A DNA stretch of 64,000 bases from SG8-30 sp963710135 (GTDB taxonomy: Bacteria; Pseudomonadota; Gammaproteobacteria; Steroidobacterales; Steroidobacteraceae): positions 1,240,001 to 1,304,000 of the forward strand of contig CAVPYY010000006.1 of the NCBI GenBank assembly GCA_963710135.1, written 5' to 3'. The position numbers were made by a program, and so were the translations under genes. How positions within the stretch are numbered: the first letter of the stretch is position 1; every line of letters starts with the position of its first letter. The notes below the pieces were generated by a model, which saw only the letters and a list, made by a program, of their open reading frames with translations, was not told where the DNA came from and did not search any database. Below are positions 27,164-35,855 of this stretch, in pieces.

Positions 27164-27586
27164 TCAGTCGTTCGTTCCGGTCTTGACGGTCGCGGCCTCG
27201 GTGTCCGAGGCGCCGACGTCGGTCGCCTTGCCACGCGCGTCGCGCGCTGGCGTCATGGAAACGCTGCCATTGAAGCTCGCGCCCTCGACGATGTTCACGG
27301 CCGGCGCCTCGATGTTGCCGCGCACCGTGGCTTTGTCGCGAACCACGACCGCGGAGTCGCCGTGCAGGTCGCCCTCCACCGAGCCCTCGACGACGACGAT
27401 GCCGGCACGTATGTCGGCCTTCACCTTGGCGTCCGGCCCGATGGTGACCCGCGGCGAGGGGCCGATGCTGCCCTCGACCTGGCCGTGAATCACCAGGTCC
27501 TCGTCGGCCGACAACTCGCCCTTGAAACGCAGCGTCGGGCCCAGTACCGACACCCGGTCGCTGGCTGTGTCATACGGATTTCCCAT
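27164..27586 (-). CDS. Bactofilin (polymer-forming cytoskeletal protein), paralogue
   Basis: 140 residues, shorter N-terminal tail. The core begins SVLGPTLRFKGELSADEDLVIHGQVEGSI, almost the same as in the neighbouring bactofilin, then diverges (VKADIRAGIVVVEGSVEGDLHG). This indicates tandem duplication. The two may co-polymerise. The gene is divergent from the ECF sigma gene, with a 203-bp intergenic gap. Confidence 0.88.
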   Translation of the reverse strand: MGNPYDTASDRVSVLGPTLRFKGELSADEDLVIHGQVEGSIGPSPRVTIGPDAKVKADIRAGIVVVEGSVEGDLHGDSAVVVRDKATVRGNIEAPAVNIVEGASFNGSVSMTPARDARGKATDVGASDTEAATVKTGTND

Positions 27587-27789
27587 TGGACGGACTCCCT
27601 CGCGTCAATGCCGATGCTGGGTCGTCGATGACCCGCTCCACTTGACGTGAACCGTAGCGGACCGCGACGCGCGCGTCTCGCGACCTGTGTCACAGCTCGG
27701 CGACATTCCGTCAACATCGCGTTCGTGCACCGCAACAGGGCGGGATGCATGCACGCCGGTCGCGACATCTGTGTCATATAGAAACCTGC

Positions 27790-28344
27790 ATGGCGTCACT
27801 CACTCCCAGCATGGACCCCGCGCAGCCCTTGCCGGGCAATCCCCGGATCACGCCGGCGGCGCTCGAGGCGCTCCATCGCGAGTCGTATTCGTGGTCGCTG
27901 CGCCAGTGCGGCGGCCGGCAGGCGGAGGCGGAAGACGTGTTGCAGGCGACCTATGTGCGAATCCTCGACGGCTCGGCGGCCTTCAGCGGCCGCTCGAGCC
28001 TGCGCACCTTCCTGTTCGGGGTCATTGCACGGGTCGCGCGCGAGCGCCGTCGTCGGACCCGGCGCTGGGGACGCCTGCTGGGCGAGTGGTTCGACGACGC
28101 CGGGATCGATCCGGGCGCGGGTCCGGCGGTCCGCACCGAGCGCACGCAGACCCGGGCGCGGGTGCTCGAGGCCCTGGAAATGTTGCCCGCGCGTCAACGC
28201 GAAGTGCTCGAGCTCGTTTTCTACAGGGAGTTCACGGTCGAGGAGGCCGCCGACATCATGGGAATCTCGACCGGATCGGCGCGCACGCACTACCACCGCG
28301 GCAAGCTGGCGCTCGCCGCGTCGCTCGGTGAGCTGGCGCGATGA
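27790..28344 (+). CDS. ECF-type RNA polymerase sigma factor
   Basis: 184 residues. Region 2 is YSWSLRQCGGRQAEAEDVLQATYVRI..LRTFLFGVIARV, and region 4 is LEMLPARQREVLELVFYREFTVEEAADIMGISTGSARTHYHRGKLAL, typical of ECF sigma factors. The ATG at 27790 is chosen because the frame upstream is not family-like. Its stop overlaps the next ATG (ATGA). It is first in a five-gene coupled operon and probably directs transcription of this operon, through a promoter I could not identify. Confidence 0.88.
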   Translation: MASLTPSMDPAQPLPGNPRITPAALEALHRESYSWSLRQCGGRQAEAEDVLQATYVRILDGSAAFSGRSSLRTFLFGVIARVARERRRRTRRWGRLLGEWFDDAGIDPGAGPAVRTERTQTRARVLEALEMLPARQREVLELVFYREFTVEEAADIMGISTGSARTHYHRGKLALAASLGELAR

Positions 28345-28724
28345 GCGGCACGGATCGGGAATCCGGCGGGCTGGATGCGGCGGTCAAGGCCGCGCTTGCG
28401 ACGACCGAGCCGGCCGCGACACCGCCCTTCGATCATGTCTGGACGCGCGCCCGGGCCAGCCGCAGGCGGACGCGCGCGGCGTGGCCACATCCCGCCGCCG
28501 TCGCGGCCTCGGTCGTTGCGGCCGCGGCCGTCGCGTGGCTGGCCTGGCCGACCGGCCCCACGCCCGAAGACGATTACCAGCTGGCCAGGCAACTGGTCGC
28601 GTTGCATTCGCTGGGCACGCCGACCGACCGCTGGCTCACCGGCGCACCACAGACACCGCTTACTGGACTGCCCGGTCTGCCAGCGACCGGCTTGCCGACG
28701 ATTCCCGAGGAGAACCTGCTGTGA
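28341..28724 (+). CDS. Small membrane protein, probable anti-sigma partner
   Basis: 127 residues with one membrane helix (about 53-70, AAVAASVVAAAAVAWLAW) between a basic cytoplasmic N-terminal part and a periplasmic tail with TGLPGLPATGLPT repeats. It lacks a ZAS zinc motif, so it is not a classical anti-sigma. Position directly after an ECF sigma gene, with a 4-bp overlap, makes a regulatory partner the best guess (inference from context). Confidence 0.6.
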   Translation: MSGTDRESGGLDAAVKAALATTEPAATPPFDHVWTRARASRRRTRAAWPHPAAVAASVVAAAAVAWLAWPTGPTPEDDYQLARQLVALHSLGTPTDRWLTGAPQTPLTGLPGLPATGLPTIPEENLL

Positions 28725-29146
28725 AACCCATGAAGATCCTGTGCGTGCTGCTGCTGATGATCCTGCCGCTGGCCGGCCACGCCGAGGACAAGGACGACTG
28801 GCTCAAGGGCCGGCTGTTTCCGCCGGACGTGATCATGAAGCACCAGGGGGAGCTCAAGCTCACGGACGCGCAGCGCAAGGCAATCCGCGCCGAGCTGACC
28901 GGCCTGCAGAGCAAGATCGCAACGGTTGACTGGGACATCATGGAGGCCGGGCTCGACGTGCAGGAACAGATTGGCAAGCTGCCGGTTGATCGTGAGGCGG
29001 TGCTGGCCAAGGCGGACCGGGTGTTCGAGGCGGAGAACCGCAAGAAGCGCGCCTGGCTCGAGATGCTGATCAACATCAAGAACCAGCTGACGCCGGCACA
29101 GGTGGCCTACCTCGCCCAGCTGACGACACAGGAGGGCACGCCATGA
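28721..29146 (+). CDS. Spy/CpxP-like periplasmic protein
   Basis: 141 residues with a signal peptide (MKILCVLLLMILPLAGHAE). The mature, all-helical part contains LKLTDAQRKAIRAELTGLQSKI and ends with LINIKNQLTPAQVAYLAQL. This is the two-LTxxQ-like arrangement of Spy/CpxP and heavy-metal-sensing CnrX-like proteins. GTG at 28721 overlaps the previous stop and has GAGGAG 8 bases upstream, so it is preferred to ATG 28730. A periplasmic sensor or chaperone in an ECF operon suggests envelope-stress signalling. Confidence 0.75.
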   Translation: MKPMKILCVLLLMILPLAGHAEDKDDWLKGRLFPPDVIMKHQGELKLTDAQRKAIRAELTGLQSKIATVDWDIMEAGLDVQEQIGKLPVDREAVLAKADRVFEAENRKKRAWLEMLINIKNQLTPAQVAYLAQLTTQEGTP

Positions 29147-30759
29147 CCTTGCGCCCGCTGTTCATCGCCTGCGCCGCGGCCACGCTGGTCGCCTGCGGCG
29201 GCTCCGGCGGATCCGGAGGCGGCGGCACGACGCCGCCACCGCCACCCCCACCGCCTGCGACCATCACCGACGCGGAGGCGGCGCGCTTCCTGCGGCAGGC
29301 CTCGTTCGGCCCCACCGAGGCCGAGATCGAGCGCGTCGTGCGGGGCGGCTATGCGGGCTGGATCGACGCGCAGATCGCGACGCCGGCCTCGCTGCAGACA
29401 CCGTATCTGAAGTCGCTGCCCGCGGCACCAACGCAGGCCGATCGGCTCGAGGCCTGGACCCGCTTCGCCGTGACAGGCCAGGACCAGCTCAGGCAACGGG
29501 TCGCCTTCGCGCTGTCGCAGATCATGGTGGTCAGCGAACTCAGCGCCCTGGGGCAGTACCCCCTCGCGCTGTCCACCTACTACGACATCCTCGCCCAGAA
29601 CGCTTTCGGCAACTTTCGCGAGCTGATGGAGCAGGTCACGCTGAACCCGGCAATGGGCGTCTACCTCAGCATGCTCGGCAACCAGAAGCCCGATCCGCAG
29701 CGCAATATCCGCCCCGACGAGAACTACGCGCGCGAATTGATGCAGCTGTTCACCATCGGCCTGGTCGAGCTCAACGCTGACGGCACGCTGCGCGCCGACG
29801 GCCAGGGCCAGCCGATTCCCACCTATGACCAACCCGTGATCGAGGGCTTTGCGCACGTATTCACGGGTTGGAACTTCGCCGGCACGCTGCAGGCCGGCCG
29901 CCCGACCTTCGACTTCGAGCGGCCCATGGAGCCCATCGAGTTCCTGCACGACACCGGCGCCAAGCTGTTGCTGAACGGCGCGCAGTTGCCGCCCGGCCAG
30001 GATGCGCGCACCGACCTGGAGGCGGCGCTCGACAACATCTTCGCCCACCCGAATGTCGGACCTTTCATCGCCAAACAGCTCATCCAGCGTCTGGTCATGA
30101 GCAACCCCTCGCCCGCCTACGTGCAGCGCGTCGCCGCGCGCTTCGACGACAACGGCGCGGGCGTGCGCGGCGACCTGGCGGCCGTCGTCCGCGCCGTGCT
30201 GCTCGACAGCGAGGCGCGCAGCGTCTCCGCGGTCGGCAAGCTCGAGGAACCGCTGATACGCCTCGTGGCCCTGTGGCGCGCCTTCGACGCGCGCTCCGCC
30301 AGCGGACGCTATCCGCTCGGGCCAGTGACTTTCCTGATCGGGCAGGGCCCGCTGCGTTCGCCTTCGGTGTTCAACTTCTTCCGGCCCGACTACGCCCCTC
30401 CGGGGGAGATGCGCAGCCTCGACCTCGTGGCACCGGAAATGGAAATCACCACCGAAACGACCACCGCGAGTCTCGCCAATCTGCTGGCGTTCTGGACCTT
30501 CGTCTACAACTCGAGCAATGCCAACCTGCGGCCGGACGATATCTTCATCGACATCGCGGACGAGCAGGCGATCGCGGCGGACGCGGCGCGACTGGTGGAC
30601 CAGGTGGCCGGCAAGCTCACCGGCGGAGCGCTGTCGACGGATCTGCGCAGCGAGCTGATCGCCATGGTCGAGCTGATTCCGGCGGCACAGGGCGCCGCGC
30701 GCGCGGCCGAGGCCATTCACGGTGTCGTGGCGGCGCCCGAATACGCAGTACTGAGGTGA
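29143..30759 (+). CDS. DUF1800 family lipoprotein
   Basis: 538 residues. A lipoprotein signal (ATLVACGG) and a poly-Pro linker lead to the DUF1800 domain. The domain begins ARFLRQASFGPTEAEIERV and includes LRQRVAFALSQIMVVS, DENYARELMQLFTIG, FTGWNF, FIAKQLIQRLV and SPSVFNFFRPDY. Function is unknown; the family is almost always followed by a DUF1501 gene, as here. The start overlaps the previous stop. Confidence 0.9.
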   Translation: MTLRPLFIACAAATLVACGGSGGSGGGGTTPPPPPPPPATITDAEAARFLRQASFGPTEAEIERVVRGGYAGWIDAQIATPASLQTPYLKSLPAAPTQADRLEAWTRFAVTGQDQLRQRVAFALSQIMVVSELSALGQYPLALSTYYDILAQNAFGNFRELMEQVTLNPAMGVYLSMLGNQKPDPQRNIRPDENYARELMQLFTIGLVELNADGTLRADGQGQPIPTYDQPVIEGFAHVFTGWNFAGTLQAGRPTFDFERPMEPIEFLHDTGAKLLLNGAQLPPGQDARTDLEAALDNIFAHPNVGPFIAKQLIQRLVMSNPSPAYVQRVAARFDDNGAGVRGDLAAVVRAVLLDSEARSVSAVGKLEEPLIRLVALWRAFDARSASGRYPLGPVTFLIGQGPLRSPSVFNFFRPDYAPPGEMRSLDLVAPEMEITTETTTASLANLLAFWTFVYNSSNANLRPDDIFIDIADEQAIAADAARLVDQVAGKLTGGALSTDLRSELIAMVELIPAAQGAARAAEAIHGVVAAPEYAVLR

Positions 30760-30765
30760 AATGAG

Positions 30766-32124
30766 ATGAACAAATCTGCCCTCGGAAACGTGATGCTCGA
30801 CCGCCGCAGCTTCCTGCAGGCGGCTGGCGTCGGTCTCGCTGGCACCGCACTCGGCCTGCCCTCCCCCGCGGCGGCCGACTTCACAGATTATCGCGCGCTC
30901 GTGTGCGTGTTCCTGTTTGGCGGCAACGACGCCTTCAACATGGTCGTGCCGCGCAGCAGCGCCGAGTACGACGTGTACGCGCAGTCCCGCCAGAATCTCG
31001 CGATCGAGCAAGGCGTGCTGCTGCCGATCACGCCGAATACCCCGGACGGCGCGCAGTACGGCCTGCATCCCAGCATGACGGCACTGAAGCCCCTGTTCGA
31101 TTCGGGCGACCTCGCCATCGTGGCGAACACCGGCCCGCTGGTGCAGCCGATCACCCGGGACCAGTTCCTCGCCAAGTCCGTGCCGATTCCACCGCAGCTG
31201 TTCTCCCACAACGACCAGCAGGACCAGTGGCAGACGGCGCGCGGCATGATCGAGCTGCGCACCGGCTGGGCCGGGCGGGCAGCCGACCTGCTGGCGCCAC
31301 AGACCGGCGGCCAGCTGCTGCCGCTCAACATTTCGCTCGCCGGCACGACCGTCTTCCAGATCGGCGCGGACGCCGCGCCCTATGCCATCAGTGAGAGCGG
31401 CGCGCCGAACTTCATCGTGCTGACGGATCCACAGGCCGGCCTCTACCAGGAACGCCGGGCGATGTTCGAGCGGTTGCTGGGCGCCAGCTACGCGAGCCCG
31501 ATCACGCGCTCGCTGTCCGCCGTGCAGCGCCGCTCGCTGGAGCTGGCCGACATCGCAAACGCCGCGCTGGACAACGCGCCGGCGCTCGCCACGCCGTTCC
31601 CGGCGAGCTCGCTGGCCGGGCAACTGGAAGCCGTTGCGCGCTTGATCTCCGTGCGCGACAGGCTGCAGATGCAGCGGCAGGTATTCCTGGTCGGCATCGG
31701 CGGCTTCGACACCCACGACAACCAGAACCAGCTGCAGCCCGGGCTGCTCGGCGACATCAGCGACAGCCTGGCGGCGTTTCAGTCCGCGCTGCTGGAGATT
31801 GGCGCGGCCGGCGAAGTCGTGACCTTCACGCAGTCGGATTTCGGCCGCACCTTGACCAGCAACGGCGACGGCACCGACCACGGCTGGGGTGCTCACCAGC
31901 TGGTGCTCGGCGGCCCGGTGGCCGGCCGCGACATCTACGGCACGATGCCGCGACTGGAGATCGGCGGGCCCGACGACGCCACCGGCGGGCGCATCATCCC
32001 GACCCAGTCGGTCGACCAGTACGGCGCCACCCTGCTGCGCTGGTTCGGGCTCACCGAGCCGCAGATCGATCAGGCCTTGCCCAACCTGCGGAACTTTGCC
32101 GTGCGCGACCTCGGTTTCGTGTGA
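30766..32124 (+). CDS. DUF1501 family, Tat-exported protein
   Basis: 452 residues. The N-terminus carries a Tat-like motif (DRRSFLQAAG) and hydrophobic stretch. The DUF1501 core is distantly related to sulfatases/phosphatases: CVFLFGGNDAFNMVVP, then FSHNDQQDQWQTA, VGIGGFDTHDNQ, TQSDFGRTLTSNGDGTDHGWG. The His/Asp clusters could bind metal. It starts 6 bp after the DUF1800 stop. Joint secretion of the two proteins is likely; their substrate is not known. Confidence 0.9.
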   Translation: MNKSALGNVMLDRRSFLQAAGVGLAGTALGLPSPAAADFTDYRALVCVFLFGGNDAFNMVVPRSSAEYDVYAQSRQNLAIEQGVLLPITPNTPDGAQYGLHPSMTALKPLFDSGDLAIVANTGPLVQPITRDQFLAKSVPIPPQLFSHNDQQDQWQTARGMIELRTGWAGRAADLLAPQTGGQLLPLNISLAGTTVFQIGADAAPYAISESGAPNFIVLTDPQAGLYQERRAMFERLLGASYASPITRSLSAVQRRSLELADIANAALDNAPALATPFPASSLAGQLEAVARLISVRDRLQMQRQVFLVGIGGFDTHDNQNQLQPGLLGDISDSLAAFQSALLEIGAAGEVVTFTQSDFGRTLTSNGDGTDHGWGAHQLVLGGPVAGRDIYGTMPRLEIGGPDDATGGRIIPTQSVDQYGATLLRWFGLTEPQIDQALPNLRNFAVRDLGFV

Positions 32125-32197
32125 GGGCGAAACCGTCGGTGCGGCCAACCGGCGCGTTTGCCGAAACCGATCTCCCCGACAGCACGAAAGGCTAGGT

Positions 32198-32219
32198 AGC
32201 GCCGGAGCAATCCGGCGCT
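32198..32219. terminator. Nine-bp hairpin with GCAA tetraloop, after the DUF1501 gene
   Basis: AGCGCCGGA (32198-32206) and TCCGGCGCT (32211-32219) form a perfect stem closed by a GCAA (GNRA) loop. It lies 74 bp after the DUF1501 stop and 29 bp before the fasciclin ATG. There is no T-tract, so it may be a weak terminator or part of a structured 5' leader. Confidence 0.45.
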
Positions 32220-32247
32220 TCCCAACCCACTCGCTATGGAGAGACCC

Positions 32248-32772
32248 ATGAATTCGATCGCTTCCGCCCTGCAACGCAACCTGCTCCTGCCGCTGGCCGC
32301 CCTGGCCGCCGCCGCGGCCCTCACCGCAGCACCGGCCATGGCCGGCCAGTACGGTGAAAAGAAGCAGGACATCGTCGACACCGCCGTTGCCGCCGGCAGT
32401 TTCCAGACCCTGGCCGCCGCCCTCGGCGCCGCCGACCTGGTCGAGACGTTGAAGGGCAAGGGCCCGTTCACGGTCTTCGCGCCGACCGACGAGGCATTCG
32501 CCAAGCTGCCCGCCGGCACCGTCGAGTCGCTGCTCAAGCCCGAGAACAAGGCTCAGCTGGTCGCCGTGCTGACCTACCACGTCGTTCCGGGCAAGGTGAT
32601 GGCTGCCGACGTGGTCAAGCTGACCAGCGCGACCACCGTCAACGGCCAGGATGTGGCCATCAAGGTCGTCGACGGCAAGGTCATGATCGACGGAGCCACC
32701 GTCACGGCCACCGACATCGCCGCGTCGAACGGCGTCATCCACGTCATCGACAGCGTCATCCTCCCCAAGTAA
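32248..32772 (+). CDS. Secreted fasciclin (FAS1) domain protein
   Basis: 174 residues with a signal peptide ending in APAMA. One FAS1 domain follows, with the H1 motif FTVFAPTDEAFAKLP and the H2-like ATTVNGQDVAIKVVDGKVMIDGATVTATDI ending IHVIDSVILPK. FAS1 proteins mediate adhesion or polymer binding at the cell surface. The start at 32248 has GGAGA just upstream (ATGGAGAGACCC). The gene stands alone between the DUF1501 operon and Hsp20. Confidence 0.9.
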   Translation: MNSIASALQRNLLLPLAALAAAAALTAAPAMAGQYGEKKQDIVDTAVAAGSFQTLAAALGAADLVETLKGKGPFTVFAPTDEAFAKLPAGTVESLLKPENKAQLVAVLTYHVVPGKVMAADVVKLTSATTVNGQDVAIKVVDGKVMIDGATVTATDIAASNGVIHVIDSVILPK

Positions 32773-32794
32773 CGTCCTCACGGACATGGCAGCG

Positions 32795-32822
32795 GACGGC
32801 GGCGCCCCCGGGCGCCGCCGTC
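32795..32822 (+). terminator. Strong GC hairpin after the fasciclin gene
   Basis: GACGGCGGCGCCC (32795-32807) and GGGCGCCGCCGTC (32810-32822) are exact complements, giving a very stable stem followed by TTGCG. The T-tract is poor, so termination would rely on stem strength. Confidence 0.6.
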
Positions 32823-32911
32823 TTGCGTCCGGGCCTTGAATCGCCGCGCGGCCATCCCCACGTCCTGGATCACAGGCGGTCTGCCCGCCCTTCGACCACG
32901 TGGAGGACAAC

Positions 32912-33349
32912 ATGACTATCGTTCGCTGGGATCCGTTCCGGGATCTGGAAGAGATGTTCCATCGGCCGTACCGCGGTTTCCTGGGCCGCAACCCCGCCGC
33001 GGAGGCTTCCGACGGTGTCGACTGGACGCCGGGCGTCGACGTCGCGGAAACCGACAAGGAGTTCGTGATCCGCGCCGAGCTGCCGGGGGTGAAGCGCAAT
33101 GACGTCGAGGTCACCCTCGACGGCAACGTGCTCACCATCAAGGGTGAGCGCCGTTACGAGAAGGAAGACACCACGGAGAAGCTGCACCGCAAGGAGAGCT
33201 TCCATGGCAGCTTCGCGCGCAGCCTGATGCTTCCCGACAACACCGAAGCGGACAAGATCCGCGCCGAGGCCCGCGACGGTGTGCTGACGGTCCGCGTGCC
33301 GAAGGTTCAGCCGGCCAAGCCGACCGCCATCGAGATCAACTACCAGTAA
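32912..33349 (+). CDS. Hsp20 small heat-shock protein
   Basis: 145-residue cytoplasmic chaperone with an alpha-crystallin domain. The N-terminal WDPFRDLEEMF motif, the domain start VDVAETDKEFVIRAELPGV, the GVLTVRVPK motif and a short C-terminal tail are typical. The ATG at 32912 has GGAGGA 5 bases upstream. No sigma-32-like promoter could be assigned with confidence. Confidence 0.92.
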   Translation: MTIVRWDPFRDLEEMFHRPYRGFLGRNPAAEASDGVDWTPGVDVAETDKEFVIRAELPGVKRNDVEVTLDGNVLTIKGERRYEKEDTTEKLHRKESFHGSFARSLMLPDNTEADKIRAEARDGVLTVRVPKVQPAKPTAIEINYQ

Positions 33350-33363
33350 GTCCCCCCTCGCCG

Positions 33364-33400
33364 CCGGTCCGTGACTCGCTTTGCCGCGATCACGGTCCGG
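33364..33400. terminator. Bidirectional hairpin between hsp20 and yajD
   Basis: CCGGTCCGTGA (33364-33374) pairs with TCACGGTCCGG (33390-33400), an 11-bp stem with one T-T mismatch. It lies between convergent genes and could limit read-through on both strands. There is no T-tract. Confidence 0.45.
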
Positions 33401-33457
33401 TGGCGATTCCCTTCTCGGCCTGCCGCGCGGAGTCTTGAGCCTCAGACGCAGTCGGCG

Positions 33458-33824
33458 TCAGCGCTTCTTCAACAGGTCCGCCAGCGCGCCGAACGGCTGG
33501 TGTGTCGCCGGCCCCGGCTGCGCCGACGTCCCCGACGTCGTGCTGCAGCGAGCGACCATGCTCGTCGTCGTGGCAGTAGACGCAGAGCAGTTCCCAGTTG
33601 CTGCCGTCGGGCGGGTTGTTGTCGTGATCGTGGTCACGATGATGCACGGTCAGCTCGCGCAGATTCTCGCGCGTGAACTCGCGGGCACACCGGCCGCAGA
33701 TCCATGGCAGCAGCCTGAGCGCGCGCTCGCGATAGCCCTGCTGGCGAGCGAGCCGCTCGCGCTGGGCCCGCGCCACCACCGCGTCGAGACGCGCGGTGCT
33801 GTCCGCCGGCTTGTCGCGCTTCAT
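33458..33824 (-). CDS. yajD: YajD-type HNH nuclease, one C-terminal frameshift
   Basis: Small HNH endonuclease-like protein, about 121 residues. The core (YRERALRLLPWICGRCAREF, NLRELTVHHRDHDHDNNPPDGSNWELLCVYCHDDEH) matches E. coli YajD, with the zinc cysteines and HNH histidines present. In the first frame the C-terminus becomes unrelated Pro/Arg/Gly-rich sequence. The adjacent frame gives the expected ATHQPFGALADLLKKR and stops at 33458. One extra base near 33510-33535 explains this. It lies 40 bp after the cysteine synthase start-to-stop unit on the same strand. Confidence 0.8.
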
Positions 33825-33864
33825 GGCGGCCCGCCGCGCGAATTGGCTGCTGTTGGCGACGAGT

Positions 33865-34854
33865 TCATCCGCCCTGCGCCGCCTCGAGCAGGCCCTTCGC
33901 GGCCAGCCATTCGCGGTTGTACAGGCGCGACTGGTACTTGTGGCCGCTGTCGCACAGGATCGTGGCGATCCGATGGCCCGGCCCCATCTCGCGCGCCACC
34001 CGCACCGCGGCGGCGACATTCACGCCCGCGGCGCTGCCGAGGAACAGGCCTTCCTCGCGCAGCAGGCGGTGCACCATCGCGACGCACTCGGTGTCCGTGA
34101 TGTGCACGGCATCGTCGATCGGGGCGTCCCGGAGGTTCGCCGTGACGCGGCCGATACCGATGCCCTCGGTGATGGAACCAGGGCCCTCCGCCGCCAGGGT
34201 TCCGGTCTTCACCCACCGGTAGAGGGCGCTGCCCTGCGGATCGGCGAGCACGGTCCGCACCGACGCGCTGTGCTCCTTCAGGCTCGCCGAGACACCGCCG
34301 AACGTGCCGCCGGTGCCGCTCGCGGCGACGAACGCGTCGAGCCGCCCTTCAGTGTCGCGCCAGATCTCTGGCCCGGTCGTCTGGTAGTGGCCGTCGCGAT
34401 TGGCGGTGTTGTCGAACTGGTCTGCCCAGATGGCGCCGGGCAGCTCCTCGGCGCGCCGCTTGGCGACTTTCTGGTAGTGGTTGGGATCGGCATACGGCAC
34501 CGGCTTGACGCGCTCGAGCTCCACGCCGAGCGCCTCGAGGATGGCGAACTTCTCCGGCGACTGGTTATCCGGCATGACGATCACGCAGCGATAGCCGGCC
34601 GCGTGGCACAGGTGCGCCAGCGAGATGCCCGTGTTGCCCGCAGTCCCTTCGACCACCGTGCCGCCGCGCGCGAGCCGGCCGGCACGCTCCGCGGCGCCGA
34701 TGATGGCGCGCGCCGCCCGGTCCTTGACCGAGCCACCCGGATTCATGAACTCGGCCTTGCCGAAGATCTCGCAGCCGGTCTCGGCGGACAGCCCGTTCAG
34801 CCGAATCAGGGGCGTCTGGCCGACGGCACCGGCGAATCCCGCAGCAATGGACAT
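33865..34854 (-). CDS. Cysteine synthase (CysK/CBS-like PLP enzyme)
   Basis: PLP-dependent O-acetylserine sulfhydrylase-type enzyme, 329 residues. Lys44 in NPGGSVKDR binds PLP, the TAGNTG loop recognises the substrate carboxylate, and GTGGTFGG forms the phosphate-binding loop. The AAGYRCVIVMPDNQSPEK stretch and the length fit a CysK-like branch in gammaproteobacteria. Upstream on the minus strand is open intergenic DNA, so it probably starts its own transcript with yajD behind it. Confidence 0.88.
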   Translation of the reverse strand: MSIAAGFAGAVGQTPLIRLNGLSAETGCEIFGKAEFMNPGGSVKDRAARAIIGAAERAGRLARGGTVVEGTAGNTGISLAHLCHAAGYRCVIVMPDNQSPEKFAILEALGVELERVKPVPYADPNHYQKVAKRRAEELPGAIWADQFDNTANRDGHYQTTGPEIWRDTEGRLDAFVAASGTGGTFGGVSASLKEHSASVRTVLADPQGSALYRWVKTGTLAAEGPGSITEGIGIGRVTANLRDAPIDDAVHITDTECVAMVHRLLREEGLFLGSAAGVNVAAAVRVAREMGPGHRIATILCDSGHKYQSRLYNREWLAAKGLLEAAQGG

Positions 34855-35038
34855 GAAGAAGATCCCCTGGGCAATTGGCTACGCCGGCGCGTTGGAGCCA
34901 CTAATCTAACCGATCCCCCACGCCGGCCGCCCGGCTCGGCTCCGGACCCCGTCAGGGCGGCCGGATCCCCACCGGATGCGCTGAAAGTAGGGCGCCGCTG
35001 CGGTAAAGTGCGGCATTCCCCGTGCCATGGAGCGACTC

Positions 35039-35809
35039 ATGCGCGCCAGCGCGATCCGTATCAGCGTACTCCTGGGGCTGTCGCTCACCGTGGCCGGCTG
35101 CATCGCCGCGCCGACCATCGCCCCGCGCGCGCCCCAGCCGCCGCCCGCCGCAGCCGAGAGCCGCTACGCGATCGTGACCGCGCGCCCAGGCCTGCCGATG
35201 GACCTGCACTGGTTCCGGAACTCGGCCGAGCGGGTTGCATCCTTCGAGCAGACCTACTCGCTCGCCCGCGCGCGAATCGATGCGTTGGCCCCCGGCCTCG
35301 CCGGCAAGAACTGGGGCGTCATCATCGACGCCGACGAGACCCTGCTCGACAACAGCGACTACCAGGCCCGGCTGGTCATCATGGGACAGCCACACAACGA
35401 AGACATCTGGGCGATCTGGACGGCCGATCGTCGCGCCGGCCTGCTGCCTGGCGCGGCTGCGTTCGTGAGTCACGTCCACGCCGCAGGCGGCCGTGTAGTC
35501 GTGGTGACCAATCGGCGCGAGGCGCTGTGCGAAGATACCCGCGCCAATATCGACGCACTCGGCGTCAGGGTCGACGGCGTGCTGTGCGCCGGCGCGAGTT
35601 CCGAGAAGGAGACCCGCTTCGCCGCGGTCGCCGCCGGCACGACCAACCTGGGCCTGCCAGCGCTGGAGGTCGTCATGTTCATCGGTGACAACATCAAGGA
35701 CTGCCCGGGCCAGACCCAGGCCCGCCACGACCCGGAGGTGTTTGGCACGCGCTGCTTTATCCTGCCAAACCCGATGTACGGATCCTGGGTCGGCAATCCC
35801 TATCGATGA
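35039..35809 (+). CDS. HAD-family acid phosphatase lipoprotein (class C/e(P4)-like)
   Basis: 256 residues from ATG 35039, which has GGAG 7 bases upstream. The lipoprotein signal ends LTVAGC (Cys21). The HAD motif I is IIDADETLLDNS with Asp97 and Asp99; the later VVVVTNRRE and MFIGDNIKDCPG supply motifs II and III/IV. It is a periplasmic-facing acid phosphatase/5'-nucleotidase of the e(P4) type. The physiological substrate is not known. Confidence 0.85.
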   Translation: MRASAIRISVLLGLSLTVAGCIAAPTIAPRAPQPPPAAAESRYAIVTARPGLPMDLHWFRNSAERVASFEQTYSLARARIDALAPGLAGKNWGVIIDADETLLDNSDYQARLVIMGQPHNEDIWAIWTADRRAGLLPGAAAFVSHVHAAGGRVVVVTNRREALCEDTRANIDALGVRVDGVLCAGASSEKETRFAAVAAGTTNLGLPALEVVMFIGDNIKDCPGQTQARHDPEVFGTRCFILPNPMYGSWVGNPYR

Positions 35810-35855
35810 CGAGCCTGTGACCTCGGGCTCGCGGCCTGGAACGGGAGACGCGACG

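Noticed and set aside
29107..33141. Very long (over 1,300 codons) open frame on the minus strand opposite the DUF1800/DUF1501/fasciclin genes
   Set aside because: It is the antisense mirror of GC-rich coding genes (His/Arg/Gln-rich, no domains, no ribosome-binding site).
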